From the NCBI GenBank assembly GCA_030248065.1, contig JASAMV010008290.1:1-64000 (forward strand): DNA of 64,000 nt, read 5' to 3'. Below, one piece after another: positions 23,688 to 35,800 of the stretch. Source of the stretch: Rhynchonema sp. JSB1_4 (lineage: Eukaryota > Nematoda > Chromadorea > Monhysterida > Xyalidae). How positions within the stretch are numbered: position 1 is the first letter of the stretch; every line of letters begins with the position of its first letter. The notes under the pieces are model-generated. The model saw only the letters and a program-made list of their open reading frames with translations. It did no database searches and had not been told where the DNA came from. The position numbers and the translations under genes were made by a program.

Positions 23688-24537
23688 TGTGGCATAACCT
23701 AACCGAGCGAATCGGCGGCAACCGGGAATTGTGAAAAAGAAGTCCAATGTCCCCATGTAGTGCAGCCGCTTGTTATGCGGTCTGACACACAAATTTGTAC
23801 TGCCTGAAGTGCAGTCTGGAAAGAGCACATTTTGTGACGTGCTCCTGGAAATTTGGTCTAAAATTGAATTTCAACATTGAACTGTCGCGCGAAATTGATC
23901 TAATCGTGATTGGAACGTCGTCAATGGCTAGTCGAGAGGGGGAGGAATGATCGTGTCGCCTGCTTGCAACTCCTGGAGGGCCGTCTCACCTCCAGTACAA
24001 CACTCCAACACTGGTCTATCGATCGCCAACGAGCCTCTCTCTCATCTTCATCTCAATAGTCAATTCGATGCTACAACCTTTCAACAACAGTCGAGTGATG
24101 TCAATGCAACGAACTGCAACGAAATCGATGGTCGAATCGAAACCCCGCGATGTCACCCACCAGAAAGCAAGCGCACGAAGCGCACCTGGGAATGTTCAAA
24201 TGGAATGGTCGAAACTGGCTGCTCTCCACCACGGGCGTGCACCAGCTACATGTAAATCTGCTCTGCACTGTGGACTTGTGCATCAGATATCAAGCCGACA
24301 TGCTGTCTGCGGTAGAGGGTACTGGGCCGATTGGGATTCGTGCACCGGACCGAGGCCAAAGATAGTTTGGAGTGCCACAGCTGGATCCATTGAGAGCCTG
24401 TGGTATCTCAAGGCATCTGAACTGGTTGGGTTTGACACCAATTGTGATTATTGATGCATATTCACAACCTTTGGAAATATTCCTTTGAGACGTGCATAAT
24501 TCAGTTCTGTCTGAGTCTCAATATGAGGCGGGGAGGA

Positions 24538-24724
24538 TGTTGTGACAACTTTGTGTGGGCTAATGTTGTGACTAGGCAGCATGTGAGCTTAGAACACTCA
24601 CATGACTGATAACAGCTTGTGAACGCTTATAATGTGTGATCTTACGTTGAATGTTCAGTTGCAGTGCAGTTCGGACTTGTGTATTTTGTGAATATATAAA
24701 ATGTACCACTCTTTCGTCGCGACA
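24538..24724 (+). repeat. 3' LTR of the TRIM element
   Basis: 187 bp, preceded by the purine tract and followed by the duplicated CGTCG that resumes the minisatellite. Confidence 0.85.
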
Positions 24725-24948
24725 CGTCGAAAGATATAGTATGCCCGTCGAAAGATGAGTACCCCATCGAAAGAAATAGCATGCCCGTCGAAAGATGAGT
24801 ACCCCGTCAAGAGATATAGTGTGCCCGTCGAAAGATAAGCACCCCGTCGAATCAATGGGTGAGTTTGCTTGTTGGCAGCAGACGATGTTGAATAATAACG
24901 GGGAGCGCGTGTACATTCCAAAATCCTTTGTGAACAAAAAATGGCTTT

Positions 24949-25019
24949 CTTCGACTGGGGCTCGAACCTAGGTCCTCCGCCTAACCGGGGCATTGCTCTA
25001 CCACCTGAGCTATCGAAGT
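24949..25019 (-). tRNA. tRNA-like sequence, probably not functional
   Basis: Mirror image of the unit at 25119-25190, with the same box A and box B and the same unusual anticodon loop; it differs by one base in the T arm (CGAACCTAGG against CGAACCCAGG). Confidence 0.4.
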
Positions 25020-25118
25020 GCCTGCCCTTGGACGCAAAGTTTTTGGTCATATACATACAGAAACGGCAATCACAATTGCGTATGTATATGACCAAAAACT
25101 TTGCGTCCAAGGGCAGGC

Positions 25119-25190
25119 ACTTCGATAGCTCAGGTGGTAGAGCAATGCCCCGGTTAGGCGGAGGACCTGGGTTCGAGCCCCAGTCGAAGA
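25119..25190 (+). tRNA. tRNA-like sequence, probably not functional
   Basis: It folds with an acceptor stem (six pairs and one A-A mismatch), a perfect D arm (GCTC/GAGC) and a perfect T arm (CTGGG TTCGAGC CCCAG). The anticodon arm is weak (ATGCC/GGCGG) and the loop CCGGTTA has C where U33 is required; read literally the anticodon would be GGU (Thr). Box A and box B are intact. I think it is a tRNA-derived unit of a repeat, but a live tRNA cannot be fully excluded. Confidence 0.45.
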
Positions 25191-25697
25191 AAGCCATTTT
25201 TTGTTCACAAAGGATTTTGGAATGTACATGCGCTCCCCGTTATTACCCCGTCGAATGATACGGTATACCCGTCGAAAGATGAGTACCCCGTCGAAAGAAA
25301 TAGCATGCCCGTCGAAAGATGAGTACCACGTCGAGAGATATAGTATGCCCTCTAAAGATAAGCCCCCGTCGAATGATACAGTTTGCCGTCGAAAAATATA
25401 ATATGCCCGTCGAAAGATGATTACCCCGTCAAAAGATATGGTATGCCCGTCGAAAGACGAGCACCCCATCGAAAGATACAGTATGCCGTCGAAGGATAAA
25501 CACCCCGTCGAAAGATATAGTATGTCCGTCGAAAAATGAGTACCCCGCCGAAAGATATAGTATAGTATGCCCGTCGAAAAACGAGCACCCGCCGAAAGAT
25601 ATGGTATGCCCGTCGAAAGATGTGCATCCCATCGAAAGATCTATGTTTGTCAAAAGATGAGCACCCGTCGAAAGATATGGTATGCCCGTCGAAAGCG

Positions 25698-26883
25698 CCC
25701 TGACGAAAGTAATACCGTAATATAACCATTTTCTAACCATTTTTATCGTAATATAACCATTTTCTTTATATAAATTGCGTGTGATTGTGCAGGTTGTCAA
25801 TGATTTTCAGTGAACCATTATTCCAGTCAGTCATTTCTCTTCTGGATTCTGATACGTTTTCGTTATTTTGGGCATATTTGGGATTTTGTACAGCCATCAT
25901 GCCATGCCAACGATCCCCAATGTCTATCTGGCGGCTTTTTCTGTGTGCCCATTGATGAGTAAGGTTTGCTTTTTTGTCCCCTTATATTACGATGCAGAGC
26001 TCGTTTCTTGAATTTATACGCTCGTTATTTTGTGCGAAAATACTCATTTTGTGGTGACTCGGTAAATTACTCAGCATTTTGATGGGAATGCTCGTACGTT
26101 GAATGCAGAACGTATGTGCATAAAATTTATTTATTTTGCAACTTCAAAACGGCCGTGTATTACCTTATGTGTTAACTCAATCAAATGACGTACAAAATTA
26201 AAATGTTAAACAAGCAACACACACACACAAAATGTTGAGACTAAAAATCGGTTTAAATTTGATCTGTTCGCGCGCGCGCCAAAATGTTCCCAGGCACGAA
26301 GTAGACCAAATGTGAGTCCAAAATTGGTCACACTCACTCAGCATTTAAGCGCGAGATCAGTTGTGACTTCTTTTTTGGTCTACATTGCTCAAGGTCAAAG
26401 TAGACATCATTTAGAGTTAGTATAGAGAGTATACCATATACATTAACAAAAACACTGTCATGACAGAAACTACATACATGGCGACAAACAAAGTGAACAC
26501 TTCGATCGGAAAAAGTATCGTAACAGCAATGATAATCCTCCGTATTCTCCACGCGAAACCAAACCCCACTTGGATTAACACAAGTCAGAAATCGAGATGG
26601 AGAGGAAGTTGAAACCCAAAACAAGTCAGTCGCAACATTGTCAGGTACGTTATATTGACACTGAGCTAGTTTTCACTCAGGTTCACTCGGAGCTCAACTC
26701 AACGAGAACCGAGGAAAGAGAAAAATGTGAGTCTATTGCGTTTTGAGAAAAAAAGAGAACTCGTCAGTGTACATACCTCAAAACACACGCAACTAATATG
26801 ATTTCATCTATTTCATTCCTGAAGAAGCCAATTTTTGTGTGGTCCGTAATCAAACAGTGACTTTAAAAAAATTACACGTTGTT
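25698..26883. other. Intergenic; simple repeats only
   Basis: No gene was recognised. There is a short CA run near 26218 and a CG run near 26270. This is the 3' flank of the secreted mosaic gene. Confidence 0.35.
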
Positions 26884-29800
26884 TCAAGGTTCGATAATAA
26901 GAGAATTCTCATCCAACCCTGGCTCCGAGATCGTGGGCCAATCCCAACAATTATCAAGGTATTTTGAAAAATTGGGATCCCTGGCGGGTGAAACGGCCAT
27001 TCGTTCCCAGTACACGTATCCCGATGCTGTTTGTGCATTCCCCCCGCCGTTGTAGGTTCCATTGTGCAACATGCAGGTGTTGCTTGCCACGTCAATGCTG
27101 AAGCCTTTGCACACGGCTTCATTGGTACATGCGCGCGCTGCAAGATGGGCATTCATTGTGGGTGTGGGTCTGCGGACGTGGAGACGAAGATTTCAAACAC
27201 ATTCAAACGGCCCAATCAATTCTGAAAGCTGTTTGTCCACAGCAACACGAAGGCAATTTTCTGTTTGGCAATTTCGCCTGCTGTTAACGGTAAACGCAAG
27301 CTAAACGCACGTGGCGGCAGTTCAAAAAATAATCTTCTAAGTGATCCTCGGGGCCGGCTTTATTTGATCGAACAAGCACGTCACTCAACACTCACTAATG
27401 GATGTCCACCACGTCAACACTTGTTTGGACGAAAAGCTCTTGGAGACACTTCGACCCACACGCCAGGCCCTATTGACTGATCACCCAGTATGCGATGACG
27501 CGAAAAGCAGTACACCACTTATTTCATAAATATCTCTAAGTTTCTCCTCTCGATTCTCTTTCGACCAACTTCACCGCTTTTAGAAACTTTTCTGTTCAAA
27601 TTCAAGGGCAATGTCCCCTTGACCATTCAGGAATTTTGTGGCTACCTATCTACAACGAACCACACGCCCAGTCACTCAGTGCCCGTGTGTCGTACACAAT
27701 GCCCGCCACCGCTTGTGTGTCCTGTGCCACGAGATCGAAACGCTTGGGACTGTCTGCAAACAACTGTGGGTAATAAGTCACTGAGGTCTGTCATTTTGTT
27801 CGAAGTCTTATTGAAAGTCATCCAAACGATGGTGTCCAAAATCATTTTGTAATATGATTCAAAAGACCTCATCCCAGTGGCGGATCCAACTGTTGGCAAA
27901 GGCAGGGGCCAAGTCCAAAAAGTCATTTATGTTCAATCCTTGTTCCTTTTGCGAAAAGTCGTTTTTTTGCAGTGATTTTGTTTGAAATTCCGCGTTTTTT
28001 ACACCGAATGTTGTACAAAATATAACAATGCGCGCTGGCAAAATTTTACGGCCATATGGACCAAAGGGGTGGGGGAGAACACGTCATCTGTGGCTCCTCT
28101 GGATCCGCCCTGGTCTCACCCTTCATGCAAACCGTCGACACGACGCCCTCCCATGTACCACCGGTTGTTTTTGCACACGTCATGTACGCGTCACCGTCCC
28201 AGGGCGAGGAACCGGGCGGACAAACAAAGTAAGCCTGCATTAGTAATGGTTACTGTTTTGGAGGCAAGTGGTCACCGCCATTTGAAGGGCTCTAAGCTGA
28301 GCACACCGCAGAGGACATTGTTATGACCTTTGTGTAATAACTTAATATAAATTATATTAATTTAATTAATAGATTAATTAAATTAATAACTTATAATAAT
28401 AACCTTTGTATCGGGTGCGTACGTTCCGTTCCGGGCCGTCTCAAGATCATCATAGTGGGCTGCCAGGTCGTATTGGATTGCGATCACGTCACCGGTCGGT
28501 GCCAGTGGCTGACAACCTGTGGCGGCCATGTGTTTTGAACCCAAAATTGTTCGGGCCGGGCCTTCATCGATTCCGGTCCAAAAGTGTCGGACCAAATAAT
28601 TGTGTTCACATTCGCATTCACCATGGTCGAAAACCCGCGAGTGGTGTGATATTCATCGAAATCGGTGAACTTTTTATTTTTTGGGCCCAAGTTAAAAGAA
28701 TGTCGGTACCAAAAAAAACTAAGAACGGATTCGCGATCCCCAGACCTGAACACCCCATGGAATTTTTTCAATTAGTTTTTTAAGTCCAAAATTACAAAAA
28801 ACATCGAAAAAAACATGCTTTCAGCCAGCTACCGCCATTCACTTGTCTGGTACAAAATGCTGATATCACTCATTTAAATGTCCTCAAGTCGGGGTTCTGT
28901 ATTCTCAAGTACGATCAAACATACTTACAAATAAAATTTTGACAATTTTTCATGCTAAGAACCGAAATTTTTGTTGTCCGAAAAAAAGTACAATCTTGAA
29001 AAAAATTCTAAAAATTCTGCAAAGTTAAAAACGTTCGGCATGAAATTTTTTTAATCCAACTCTGCCTCAAGTGCAGCGCTTCACGATATATGTATATGGA
29101 ATTTCGATAAAAGAAAAAAACATGCCCTGAGCGCATGACGCCAGGGTTTACCACTTGATGAAATTGCAGAAAACTTTAACCCCAGAGCTATGTACCGCAT
29201 TTGGATCTCAAATTCCGCAGTGGTACAGTCTTTATTCAGCGTTGGAAGCGTAACCTGAACGAAGGCTACTTTTCGACTGAAGAGGTGGATTCGAGGCTCA
29301 ACTTGCCCCAGCATCGAAATTCTGCGTATACTTTCATCAGGTCGCATAGCCTAGTTTTATGCTCTTAGGGCATTATTCCTCTACTTCTCCTGATATCCTG
29401 CATTACGAAAAAATCAAGACAAAAATGGCCAAGCCAAGACCTGTCCAGATGCGATCATCATGTCAAAAGACCGTGTCGCGGACAAAACAGCGGTGGAAAA
29501 AACAGCGTGGGCAAAACCAGCGGCTTTTCAAAAACAGCGGCCGCACTCAAGGAGACTGATGTGTATTTAGATGTGCTTTTATACACTCAAGCGTGTGTAG
29601 CTGAATGAGGGGACGCAGGGGCTAAGCCCAAGCTCTATCACGAGTTTAAGCTCAAACCCATGTAGCTTAATAAAAAAAGCGCCCGCTGTTTTTTCCGCCC
29701 GCTGGCTTTTTCACCGCTGTATTTTTCGTACTCCAACAAGCATACTTTGACTTACCGGCAGCACAATCTGGCCAGGGTCCCCCGTCCTGCCGTCCATCGT

Positions 29801-32800
29801 GACCCAAGTGTCAGTGCCCGAACAGACCAGCGAAACGCGAACGAAATTCGGACGACCGCGCATAAGACCGGGCGTCCAGCTGCATCTACAGTTCAAAAGA
29901 AGAGTCTTGGCAAACTTTGCTGATAATTCTGTGATATTTGTGCTGCAGAGAGCGAATGATTTATTCTAAACCTACCCCTATGATGCACATGGCCGGCGTA
30001 GATTGTCGGTTATCCACTCAAGAGTCTTATGGTCTACGGTGAGACGATGTAGTATAACTACTATTCATTTCCCCCACGTTAGTCAACATGTTTGACCTGT
30101 ACATGCGCACACGTGGCGATTATCTCTCGATTTTGAATCATCTCTGTAACCTTGAAAATAAAGCGGGTTTTCCCGCTCTCAAAATGAACACCGCTAACCG
30201 AATTCCGTTGACTGACACAGACCTGATCATGCTGTGCAGCTTCCCGTCAGTGTGCACCCAATCGAGCTCGTTCTGCGTGCCGGACAGCAGTGTAGCGGCA
30301 CTGGAGCACACTGAAACATTACGTCACGATAATTGCCTATGTAATGCACGCCTGTCTGTTTACGGCATCAAATCGAATCTGTCTTGGTCATGTGACCTTT
30401 ATTTGAATCAGTGATGCAGCGATGCACCTGGGAGCAGGGTTGGGCAAAAAAACGACGGCGTTTTTTCTTAAAAAAACGACGTTTTTTTAAAAAAACGCCT
30501 GGGTCGTTTTCCGTTTTTTTTAAATCCTGAATTTCCTTGATTTTCCCTGATTTTTTAAGGAAAGTACCCTGATTTTCAAGGAAAATCAATTTTTTGTCCC
30601 ATTTTTTTCTAAAAAATTTCGACCAATTTTTACTTTGTCGAGATACGTCGATATACGGAGTTTGACTTTCAGTGATGACCCCGGCCAAAGTTGGTCCCAT
30701 GATGCGGGTCTGATATGGGATCTTAGCAACTCGCTAGAAATGGGATGAAACCCGTTTATTTTGCCTCAGAACACATAGAATTACTTCATTTAACCACGTT
30801 TTCTACCCAACATGAGCGTTTTCCAATTTTTTGGGGGGCATATTTTGGTCATCTGGGCGTTTTAAAAAAAACGTTTTTTTAAAAAAAAACGTTTTTTAAA
30901 AAAAAACGATTTTTTGGAAAAAAACGTTTTTTGCCCAACCCTGCCTGGGAGTGGACAAATTGGATACCAGCCAGGCCAAGGGTGTGGCCAAACTGCACAT
31001 CTTGGACAATTTTACTGCAGTACGAGGTTGGCGCCAGTGTGTTAGACAAAGCTTTTACACTGGGCAAAACTACTGACGTAAGCAGTGTGAGCTGCAATGC
31101 CGTCAAACCTCAATATCGGTTTGATCGGGACGTGGCATCTTGTTCACTATGGGCCGTACCAACCTTGAAGGCAAGTGCAATAATGGCATGGATTTCACAA
31201 TAGGTTGAAGAGAGAGTTCACTAACGATCACTATGGGGAGGGTATACTGGACATCCTTAATTCAAAAAATAACAGTCGCTCGTGACGTGGAACAGGCTGG
31301 CCCACAATCGTATCCGATCACCATATTTGTTACCAATATCAGCAAATAAAATTAGAAAATAGCCATTTTACGCACGTATCGGATGGCAAGAGTAGCCACT
31401 GAATCCAACACCAGGCAGACAGTACTCGGTCGCGAGGCACGGATTGGAGTTGCAATGCTGATCGGCTGCGAAAAAACGAATAGTTTTAAACCTTCCCATT
31501 ATTCCAGGGGGTTAAAGGTAAAGGGTCACTGAAAGATACTTTTACTGAAGCCAACAGGCGATGGAAAAGTCAGTCTTTAATCGCTTGAATTGGGTGATGG
31601 ATTTTTTGCATGTTTTGTAGTAGACCTTGGTGTGCCCCCCTATGATGTCCAAAAATACTACAACAACACACAGCCCGAACTATGGTGGTGGTGGTGCCAG
31701 AGCCAAGACAGTGAGCTGATCTAAAGCAAATGCTTTATCAGTAGTGGGTGAGCGTTCTGGGGACCAAGCCCAGAGCAGGGATGGGTTAAAAAAAAGTAAA
31801 AAAATTTTTATAAAAAAAACATTTTTTTAAAAAAAGTTCGCCACTTTTTCGGTTTATAAAAATTAGAAAAGTAAGTTCACTTTTTTTTATTGTTTCACAA
31901 CTTTTTTTTAATTATTTTCCCTCTTTTTTGTTGTGAAATGCATGTTTTTATGCATGTTTTTCCTTGTTTTTCTCAAGAAATCACCAGCGGCGCTTGTATT
32001 TCGCATCGGTACAATGTCATTACAACGTTAGACAGTCCGTGGCTCTACTAAACTACCTAAGCAGACGTCATTATGTGCGCATTCAGTTCTTCCAACAAGC
32101 CAAATCGGCTTGAAATCTAAAATTATGATCCAAAACCGCGGGTTATGCAGCTGTTTTCATGTAACTTTGCTAGAAATATGCGCCAATTATTGAGCTTTCC
32201 CGTGACACGCCTTCACTTTTCATACTACAATCTACATGTGTATGTAGGTACATGTGGTGGACAGACTATCCCCAACGCAAATTGTCACGTTATCTGGCTC
32301 ATCGTAAAAAATATCATCCTCGCTACTGCCCGTTTGTGAACACAACTGGTCGGTGTCAACTATTCCTATTTTCTCCAGTACAATCAAATATACTGTACTT
32401 GCAAAAATTTCGACAATTTTTCACATTGAGAACCGAATTTTTTGTGGTCCGGAATAAAAAATCTTAAAAAAAAGTTTTTTTAAAAATTCAAAAAAGTTAA
32501 AAAAAGTTCGATAATAAAAAAAATTTTAATCCAACCCTGGCCCAGAGCATGTGCCAAGTTTCAGTGAGATTGATTTAGGTCGCACTAGATATACGGCTGG
32601 GACCCTTTCTTTGGCAATATGTAAATCGAATGTCAGTCAATTTGCACCGTGATGTTCGCAAATCCTGTGAGTCTCCTGCGTCGGCCAATTCACGCCGAAA
32701 CTATCCCGATTTGTATTGTCCATTCCGAAGAACTGGTCCTTATATTGAATGTGGTTCAGGTTGCTGAGCATTGCTAGGCGACCGGCACCTGAAATGGATG

Positions 32801-35800
32801 TACAGTACTAATAAACGGGGGAGCGCATGTACATTCCAAAATCCCTTGTGAACAAAAAATGGCTTTCTTCGACTGGGGCTCGAACCCAGGTCCTCCGCCT
32901 AACCGTTCATATGCGCTTCTCCGTTATTATTCATCATCGTCTGCTGCCAACAAGCAAACTCAACCATTGCATGTACAGTACTGTATTTACAGGTTGTTGT
33001 ACATAATCAGCATGAAACGAAGTGGCTTGTTCTGTTAGCCATATTTTTCTGGTCAGAAATGTAAGTCGGAATAAAATTATTGAAAGAGTGAGTTCACATA
33101 CGAAACCTTTTTTCCATTCAAGTTTTACGAAGGTGAGCAATACATTATGTAAATGTGACTTTGGCTCTCTTTTCATTTCAGCTTATTGGCATCAGTGAAA
33201 ATGAGTGTTACAGTACTTCAACCTATGTATACTCTGACAATTCTTTTGGGAGAAACTTTTCAACCGCGTTGCCTGATCCGTAAAGCGCATGATGCGTGCA
33301 CTGGCTATAGCGGTCACGTGACTTCTGTAGCCAGTGCACGCATAATGCGCTTTACGGATCAGGCAACGCGGTAGAAAAGTTTCTCCCAAAAGAATTGCCA
33401 GAGTATATGTACTCTTGAACAACCACTACCATCATGCCGTTCCACTGACCAAAATCGCTGACAAAGCCATTCGGAATGCATCACTACCAACCCTGTGTGT
33501 TTTCCGGCCAGGCTTCCACTGCGGTCACAATATTCGACTCGCCCACCCACACCGTGTAGAAGTTCTCGTAATATTTGACGGGTAGAGTTTCGGCCTTGAC
33601 CGGCTGTGCGGCGGCCACCCACATCCACGTAAATGGCGCCAGCTAAATTAGGTATGGGGCGCACTTATTGTTTTGAATGACCCTCTCTGGTTCGTACATA
33701 TTATTCTGAAGACCCTTATTTCGGTCTTGACAGTGCATATCACTTATCCCGCCACATTTAGGCCTGGAAATTCAGGACTAACCTTTTCAGGACCGACCGA
33801 TTCAGGCCCATTAAGTTTGACCTACCTATAGGCTTAGGTTCCAGCCGAACCTCAACGGCCGTGCCTGAACCTGTGCCCCGGGACTGAACCGTTGCACAAT
33901 TCAAATGCTGCACGTGACCAAAACAAATATGGGCGGTGCCTTTTCCACCTTTAAAGGTGCTGGTCAACAACCCTTCGACCGCGCTTGATCTTGGGGGGTA
34001 GTATATATAAACAAAGTTTGGACATCGTGTTACTCGACCCTAATCTGGCCAGCCGATTGGTTGCTTCCTGATGTTTCACGGCCACGTTGAAGTTTGCACC
34101 TGGCGAAAAAAACCGAAAAAATTTGAAACGCTGCTGTGACACGAATAGGCTGTTTCAAAGTTTGATACTGGAGTGACAGCAACCTCCAACATTGTGACAA
34201 AAACCGCAATGCACAATAGCTATTGAAACGTACGCATTGTTGAATAAAAAAATAAAAGGTTTCAGAAACCTGGTCATTTTTTGCTAGGATTTTGTACTCG
34301 TGTAATTTTAAGCATCTGTGGTGAATGAAATAAGTTGTCAATTACAAATAAAAATTATCTAATTATCAAGTTCCTTGTTTGTGCTACCCAGTTTTGAAAA
34401 CCCTACACAGCTCACACAATGTTTACCACAACCTGCACAAGGCAGCCATTCCACAGCGCACACACACAAAGCTGGCCAGCTGTGAAACATTGCTGTGTTA
34501 TCGCTGTGCCGGCTGTGTATTGTCGTTGTGTGCGCTTTGAGAATGGCTGCCTTGCGCATGTTGTGGTAAACATTGTGTGAGCTGTGTAGGGTTTTGAAAA
34601 CTGGGAAGCACAAACAAGGAACTTGATAATTAGAGGATTTTTATTTGTAATTGACAACTTATTTCATTTACCACAGATGCTTAAAATTACACGAGTAGAA
34701 AATCCTAGCAAAAAATGACCAGGTTTCTGAAATCTTTTATTTTTTTATTCAACAATGCGGACGTTTCAATAGCTATTGTGCATTGCGGTTTTTTCCACAA
34801 TGTTGGAGGTTGCTGTGACTTTAGTATCAAACTTTGAAACAGCCTATTCGTGTCACAGCAGCGTTTCAAATTTCTTCGGTTTTTTTCACCAGGTGCAAAC
34901 TTCAACGTGGCCGTGAAACATCAGGAAGCAACCAATCGGCTCGCCAGACTAGGGTCGAGTAACACGATGTCCAAACTTTTTTTATATATTCTACCCCCTA
35001 GATCAAGCGCGGTCGAAGGGTTGTTGACCAGCAGCTTTAAGGGGGCAGGCTGCGCATTCATTGACGGCGCTCGTTTTCTTCTTAACAAACCAGTGTCCAA
35101 CTTTCTCGACAATCATTTTTTCCACCAAAGAGGTTTTTCAATTGTGTTCGGTTGACTCAAAGAACCCTGCTGCTTTCGTACCGTAAGCGCGGGCACAACG
35201 GTTCCATAGTTGGTGGCGTCAATCGTGATCAGTTGTCCTTTACCCAAGAGGCCGCCTCGGTCCGGACATCTAACGCCCGCTGGGTCACCGCTCGAATTCT
35301 TGCCTGACAACGAAAGGGCATCGGGCTTTAGAAATTCATGGTGCTATGCTAGCATTTGCAGATATATTTACGCTTGGATAGCACGCAACGCAATGGTGGT
35401 AAGTAACAATTTTGGGCACCCGCCGACGGGAAGCTTCTAATTTTCTGGTGGTCGCACAAACGGTTATCCATGATGCACCATTCCAGGTGCACGCTGGCAG
35501 AGCCTGTACGCTGGTCAAACACCGTGGGCTCAACTACAGTATATCTTAAACTACGCGCAACTCAAATGAATGCCACCTAATTCGCGCGGAAGCGAAAAAG
35601 TTGTAATGGCCCAAAACTGCTAGGTAGCGAACAAACACCAACCGCTCGGATTAGCCGTGATGTACGGGCTGGGCCCTTCGTAACAGACATTGTTGATGAA
35701 GTAATTGTTGACTGACAATGCTGCGCACTCGCTTTGTAGGGCTGAAAACAAGGTTGGTACCGAAGTTTTCCATATGGAGCCCTGAAAATGGCTCTAAGCG

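Larger units (their letters stand above)
23503..24724 (+). mobile_element. Non-autonomous LTR retrotransposon (TRIM type)
   Basis: Two direct repeats of about 186 bp bound a 1,222-bp element. They begin TGTTGTGACAAC and end CGTCGCGACA (TG...CA). The 5-bp CGTCG is duplicated outside (23498-23502 and 24725-24729). A purine tract GAGGCGGGGAGGA sits directly before the 3' repeat, and a TGG occurs two bases after the 5' repeat where a primer-binding site is expected. The ~850-bp interior has a 102-codon frame with no recognised domain and no protease, reverse transcriptase or integrase. Confidence 0.85.
24853..25245. mobile_element. Palindromic element containing two divergent tRNA-like sequences
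   Basis: Arms 24893-25058 and 25081-25245 are inverted copies around a 22-bp spacer. Each holds one tRNA-like unit. The left side has a further unpaired ~40 bp (GAGTTTGCTTGTTGGCAGCA) that reappears next to a third, partial copy at 32819-32960. It is embedded in the minisatellite. Confidence 0.7.
23047..25697. repeat. Minisatellite of ~20-bp CGTCGAAAGAT units in ~40-bp pairs
   Basis: Tandem units of the form CCCGTCGAAAGATGAGCAC alternate with CCCGTCGAAAGATATAGTATG, giving a higher-order period near 40 bp. The array runs 23047-23502, 24725-24852 and 25246-25697, interrupted by two insertions. Divergence between units is moderate. All six frames give repetitive open stretches, which are not genes. 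Confidence 0.85.

Noticed and set aside
23047..25697. CRISPR-like array
   Set aside because: There are no unique spacers between identical repeats; the units are contiguous and diverged, and the genome is eukaryotic.
23139..25800. Long open frames (FRRAYYIF... repeats) on the minus strand
   Set aside because: They are translations of the minisatellite; all frames are open because the unit lacks stops.
28484..28771. Minus-strand frame reading through NTIIWSDTFGPESM
   Set aside because: Coherent by eye, but it is in a different frame from the sushi exon and cannot be joined to it; the other frame contains the first sushi cysteine.
29081..29347. Minus-strand frame with VTLPTLNKDCTTAEF after a tcag acceptor
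   Set aside because: It could be the missing exon of the mosaic gene, but no donor gives the phase needed for the next exon, so it was left out.
34030..35155. Frame MSQQRFKF..FSPGANFNVAV in two orientations as a gene
   Set aside because: It lies in both arms of the TTAA palindrome and has no splice or domain support.
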